The translations under genes were made by a program, and so were the position numbers. From Teredinibacter sp. KSP-S5-2 (GTDB lineage Bacteria; Pseudomonadota; Gammaproteobacteria; Pseudomonadales; Cellvibrionaceae): a DNA stretch of 64,000 nucleotides. Of this stretch, positions 62,463 through 64,000 are shown in pieces. The notes below the pieces were generated by a model. That model saw nothing but the letters and a program-made list of their open reading frames with translations, ran no database searches and was not told the DNA's origin. The stretch covers positions 742,001 through 806,000 of the forward strand of contig NZ_CP120416.1 in the NCBI RefSeq assembly GCF_032773895.1. Reading direction: 5' to 3'. The first letter of the stretch is position 1. Each line of letters starts with the position of its first letter.

Positions 62463-62551
62463 CAGAAGCAATGAACTCGACCGTCGACAGCAGGGATGCT
62501 GGCGACGAGCCTCCATGGATGGATTAACGGCGTGTCGAAGAATTGCTTCTG
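62463..62551. repeat. Folded intergenic repeat, copy D
   Basis: Outer stem: CAGAAGCAAT (62463-62472) with ATTGCTTCTG (62542-62551). Inner stem: GTCGACAGC (62483-62491) with GCTGGCGAC (62498-62506), one mismatch, around AGGGAT. The block GAGCCTCCATGGATGGATTA follows. It sits between convergent genes. Confidence 0.85.
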
Positions 62552-62597
62552 CTTGCTGTCCAGAAAGCTTTCATAACTTTTGTATTCCTTTACCTGG

Positions 62598-62849
62598 CTA
62601 TTCTTCTGCGTTTTCACTTTTATCTTTTAGTAGTTCCTGCCGTTCGCGTTCGTAATCTTCATAGCTTTTGTCGAACTGCTTGATACATTCCTCATATTCA
62701 ATATCAAACCTTCTCATACACTCCTGTTTTTCCCTTTCTTGCAGCCCCTTATACGCAGATTCATGGGTGCAGGAAGACAAAATCAAAATAGCGATCGTAG
62801 CGAAGAGAATACGAAGAGAAAATGTGTCATTGCGTTGTGTGTGTGTCAT
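62598..62849 (-). CDS. Small lipoprotein with charged helical body
   Basis: 83 residues from ATG 62849. The signal peptide ends in the lipobox ILSSC, followed by Thr-His. The mature peptide is a long, strongly charged helix (QEREKQECMRRFDIEYEECIKQF and DYERERQELLKDK) with two more Cys, so it may form a coiled-coil or disulfide-linked oligomer. A TTG-initiated frame to 62879 is unlikely. No family is recognised. Confidence 0.65.
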   Translation of the reverse strand: MTHTQRNDTFSLRILFATIAILILSSCTHESAYKGLQEREKQECMRRFDIEYEECIKQFDKSYEDYERERQELLKDKSENAEE

Positions 62850-63036
62850 TAGATGCTCATGGAAAATAAAAGACTTCAATTAGATACACACTATGCCATT
62901 ATGTTCGGCAGATATTGTTTTCAATTGTTATCGGCTTGTTGCTATTTATTCTCCGGGCAGGTGAGCTTTTTACCTTTGCCGAATAGCGACATTATTCAGC
63001 AAAGGCTTTGATTGTCGGAGTCGAAATAGAAAGGCG

Positions 63037-63492
63037 TTACCTTTTTTGTTGGAGATATCGGTCCAAATGATCGGCAAATTGTTTGATCTCGGTTTTACCT
63101 AAAGCCGATGGGCCGCCAGTGTGAATACCGCTGCCTCTCAGTTCGTCCATGAAATTACGCATAGTCAGCCGCGCTCGAATATTCGCTTGGGTATAGAGTT
63201 CGCCCCGAGGGCTTAGAGCAGTCGCCTTTTTTTCAATGACGTCTGCTGCCAGCGGGATATCCTGGGTAATGACCAAATCATTCGCACCGACTCTTTGGGC
63301 AATTTCATTATCGGCAACATCAAACCCCTTTGTTACCTGCACGAAACGGACATGCTCTGAGGTGGGGACGGGTAAAAACTGATTCGCCAGAAACGTTGTC
63401 TGGATCATTCTGCGTTCTGCAGCACGGCAAATAATCTGTCTTATTGCAACCGGGCAGGCATCGGCATCCACCCAGATCTTTATATCACTCAA
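63037..63492 (-). CDS. DUF188 (YaiI/YqxD, UPF0178) protein
   Basis: A 151-residue protein fitting the UPF0178 family at full length: [14 protein letters not shown] near the N-terminus, the central [15 protein letters not shown] and [13 protein letters not shown] near the C-terminal third. The acidic residues of the first and second motifs resemble a PIN-like metal site, hence a nuclease role has been suggested for the family but not shown. Single gene on the minus strand, divergent from the SulP gene. Confidence 0.93.
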   Translation of the reverse strand: MSDIKIWVDADACPVAIRQIICRAAERRMIQTTFLANQFLPVPTSEHVRFVQVTKGFDVADNEIAQRVGANDLVITQDIPLAADVIEKKATALSPRGELYTQANIRARLTMRNFMDELRGSGIHTGGPSALGKTEIKQFADHLDRYLQQKR

Positions 63493-63545
63493 ACTTTAAT
63501 ACTCCATCGTAGGGCTCTGGCCGGGATGATTAAAACGTGTGTCCA

Positions 63546-63574
63546 TTGAGGAATCAGGCGTGTTTCGTTAGAAT
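63546..63574 (+). promoter_or_regulatory. Sigma70-type promoter of the SulP transporter gene
   Basis: TTGAGG (63546-63551), a 17-base spacer and TAGAAT (63569-63574) are followed by GCGCGCC. The leader to ATG 63685 is about 100 bases, with several AT-rich stretches. Confidence 0.65.
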
Positions 63575-63684
63575 GCGCGCCTTCCCATTCGTTGATAATA
63601 ACAATTCCTTCGTAGTGGTATCACAAAACATTCCCGTGTTTAGCGAAATAAGCACGCCATCTGTAAGTAAATTGAGAAAAATTC

Positions 63685-64000
63685 ATGTTTGAACTTCACC
63701 CGAGCAAAGTCGCGTCGGTAAAAAATGATGTATTGTCTGGCTTAACTGTGGCCCTGGCGCTGGTTCCGGAAGCCGTAGCCTTTGCTTTTGTTGCTGGTGT
63801 AGAACCTCTGGTTGGTTTGTATGCAGCCTTTATGGTTGGTTTGATTACCGCGGCATTTGGTGGTCGCCCTGGAATGATCTCCGGCGCAACGGGCGCTCTG
63901 GCGGTGGTGATGGTGGCTTTGGTTGCCGATCACGGAGTTGAATATCTTTTTGCCACAGTTGTTTTAATGGGTTTTTTACAGATGTTGGCCGGGGCTTTGA
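63685..64000 (+). CDS. SulP-family inorganic anion transporter, 3' end outside the window
   Basis: The first 105 residues of a SulP/SLC26 transporter are visible. The opening [32 protein letters not shown] is the family's first helix with its Pro/Glu pattern, and [19 protein letters not shown] follows. SulP proteins carry sulfate, bicarbonate or similar anions. The frame is still open at the window's right edge, so the STAS domain expected at the C-terminus cannot be checked. Confidence 0.9.
   Translation, partial: MFELHPSKVASVKNDVLSGLTVALALVPEAVAFAFVAGVEPLVGLYAAFMVGLITAAFGGRPGMISGATGALAVVMVALVADHGVEYLFATVVLMGFLQMLAGAL

Overview
The window reads as the chromosome of a marine or soil polysaccharide-degrading gammaproteobacterium, most likely of the Cellvibrionaceae (Saccharophagus, Teredinibacter and Cellvibrio relatives). 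The reasons are the housekeeping genes (RNF/Rsx complex, metG-apbC-dcd order, dinG, sbcB, purU, argS), long polyserine linkers in secreted proteins, a GH9 endoglucanase, chitin-binding-type modules and a large rhamnogalacturonan-lyase-like lipoprotein. This placement is inferred from gene content. I see no rRNA, tRNA, CRISPR, prophage or intact insertion sequence.

Layout. 1-5 kb: the 3' part of a membrane methyltransferase, a HAD phosphatase, PPK2 and an OmpA-domain envelope protein. 5-8 kb: fba, then a run of small minus-strand envelope genes (a 58-residue membrane peptide, an anchored glutaredoxin, a small lipoprotein, a small membrane protein). 8-9 kb: a gene-free kilobase ending in a textbook FNR-type promoter for ackA-pta (9-12.4 kb). 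12.8-19.6 kb: a DUF418 membrane protein and a co-oriented set of LolA-like protein, two FtsX-type permeases, a LolD-like ATPase, an outer-membrane barrel and a GGCT-like protein. 19.9-22.5 kb: an EEP phosphatase/nuclease and a secreted chitin-binding-type protein.

22.6-29.7 kb (minus strand): ppnP and a complete rnf/rsx operon rsxA-B-C-[mscS]-D-G-E, with a mechanosensitive channel gene between rsxC and rsxD. 29.8-34.1 kb: metG, apbC, dcd. 34.3-44.4 kb: an accessory envelope and carbohydrate region with two polyserine proteins, a CBM-like secreted protein, a SPOR protein, a solute-binding-like protein, arfB and several orphans. 44.8-52.3 kb: sbcB, pyrB, a REC-GGDEF-REC diguanylate cyclase, an acyltransferase and dinG. 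53-57 kb: a bactofilin, a protein with two tandem degenerate methyltransferase-like domains and the GH9 enzyme. 57.3-64 kb: argS, enoyl-CoA hydratase with an SDR, purU, a TetR regulator, a small lipoprotein, a DUF188 protein and the start of a SulP transporter.

The most distinctive non-coding structure is a four-copy family of intergenic folded repeats (about 1.6, 29.8, 57.1 and 62.5 kb). Each has a hairpin with an A(G/T)GGAT loop followed by a conserved GAGCCTACAGGGATG-like block; three are enclosed by a clear outer stem whose sequence differs between copies while pairing is kept. All four lie next to gene 3' ends. Central metabolism (fba, ackA-pta under an FNR-like site, RNF, PPK2) suggests an organism that meets low oxygen while degrading polymers.
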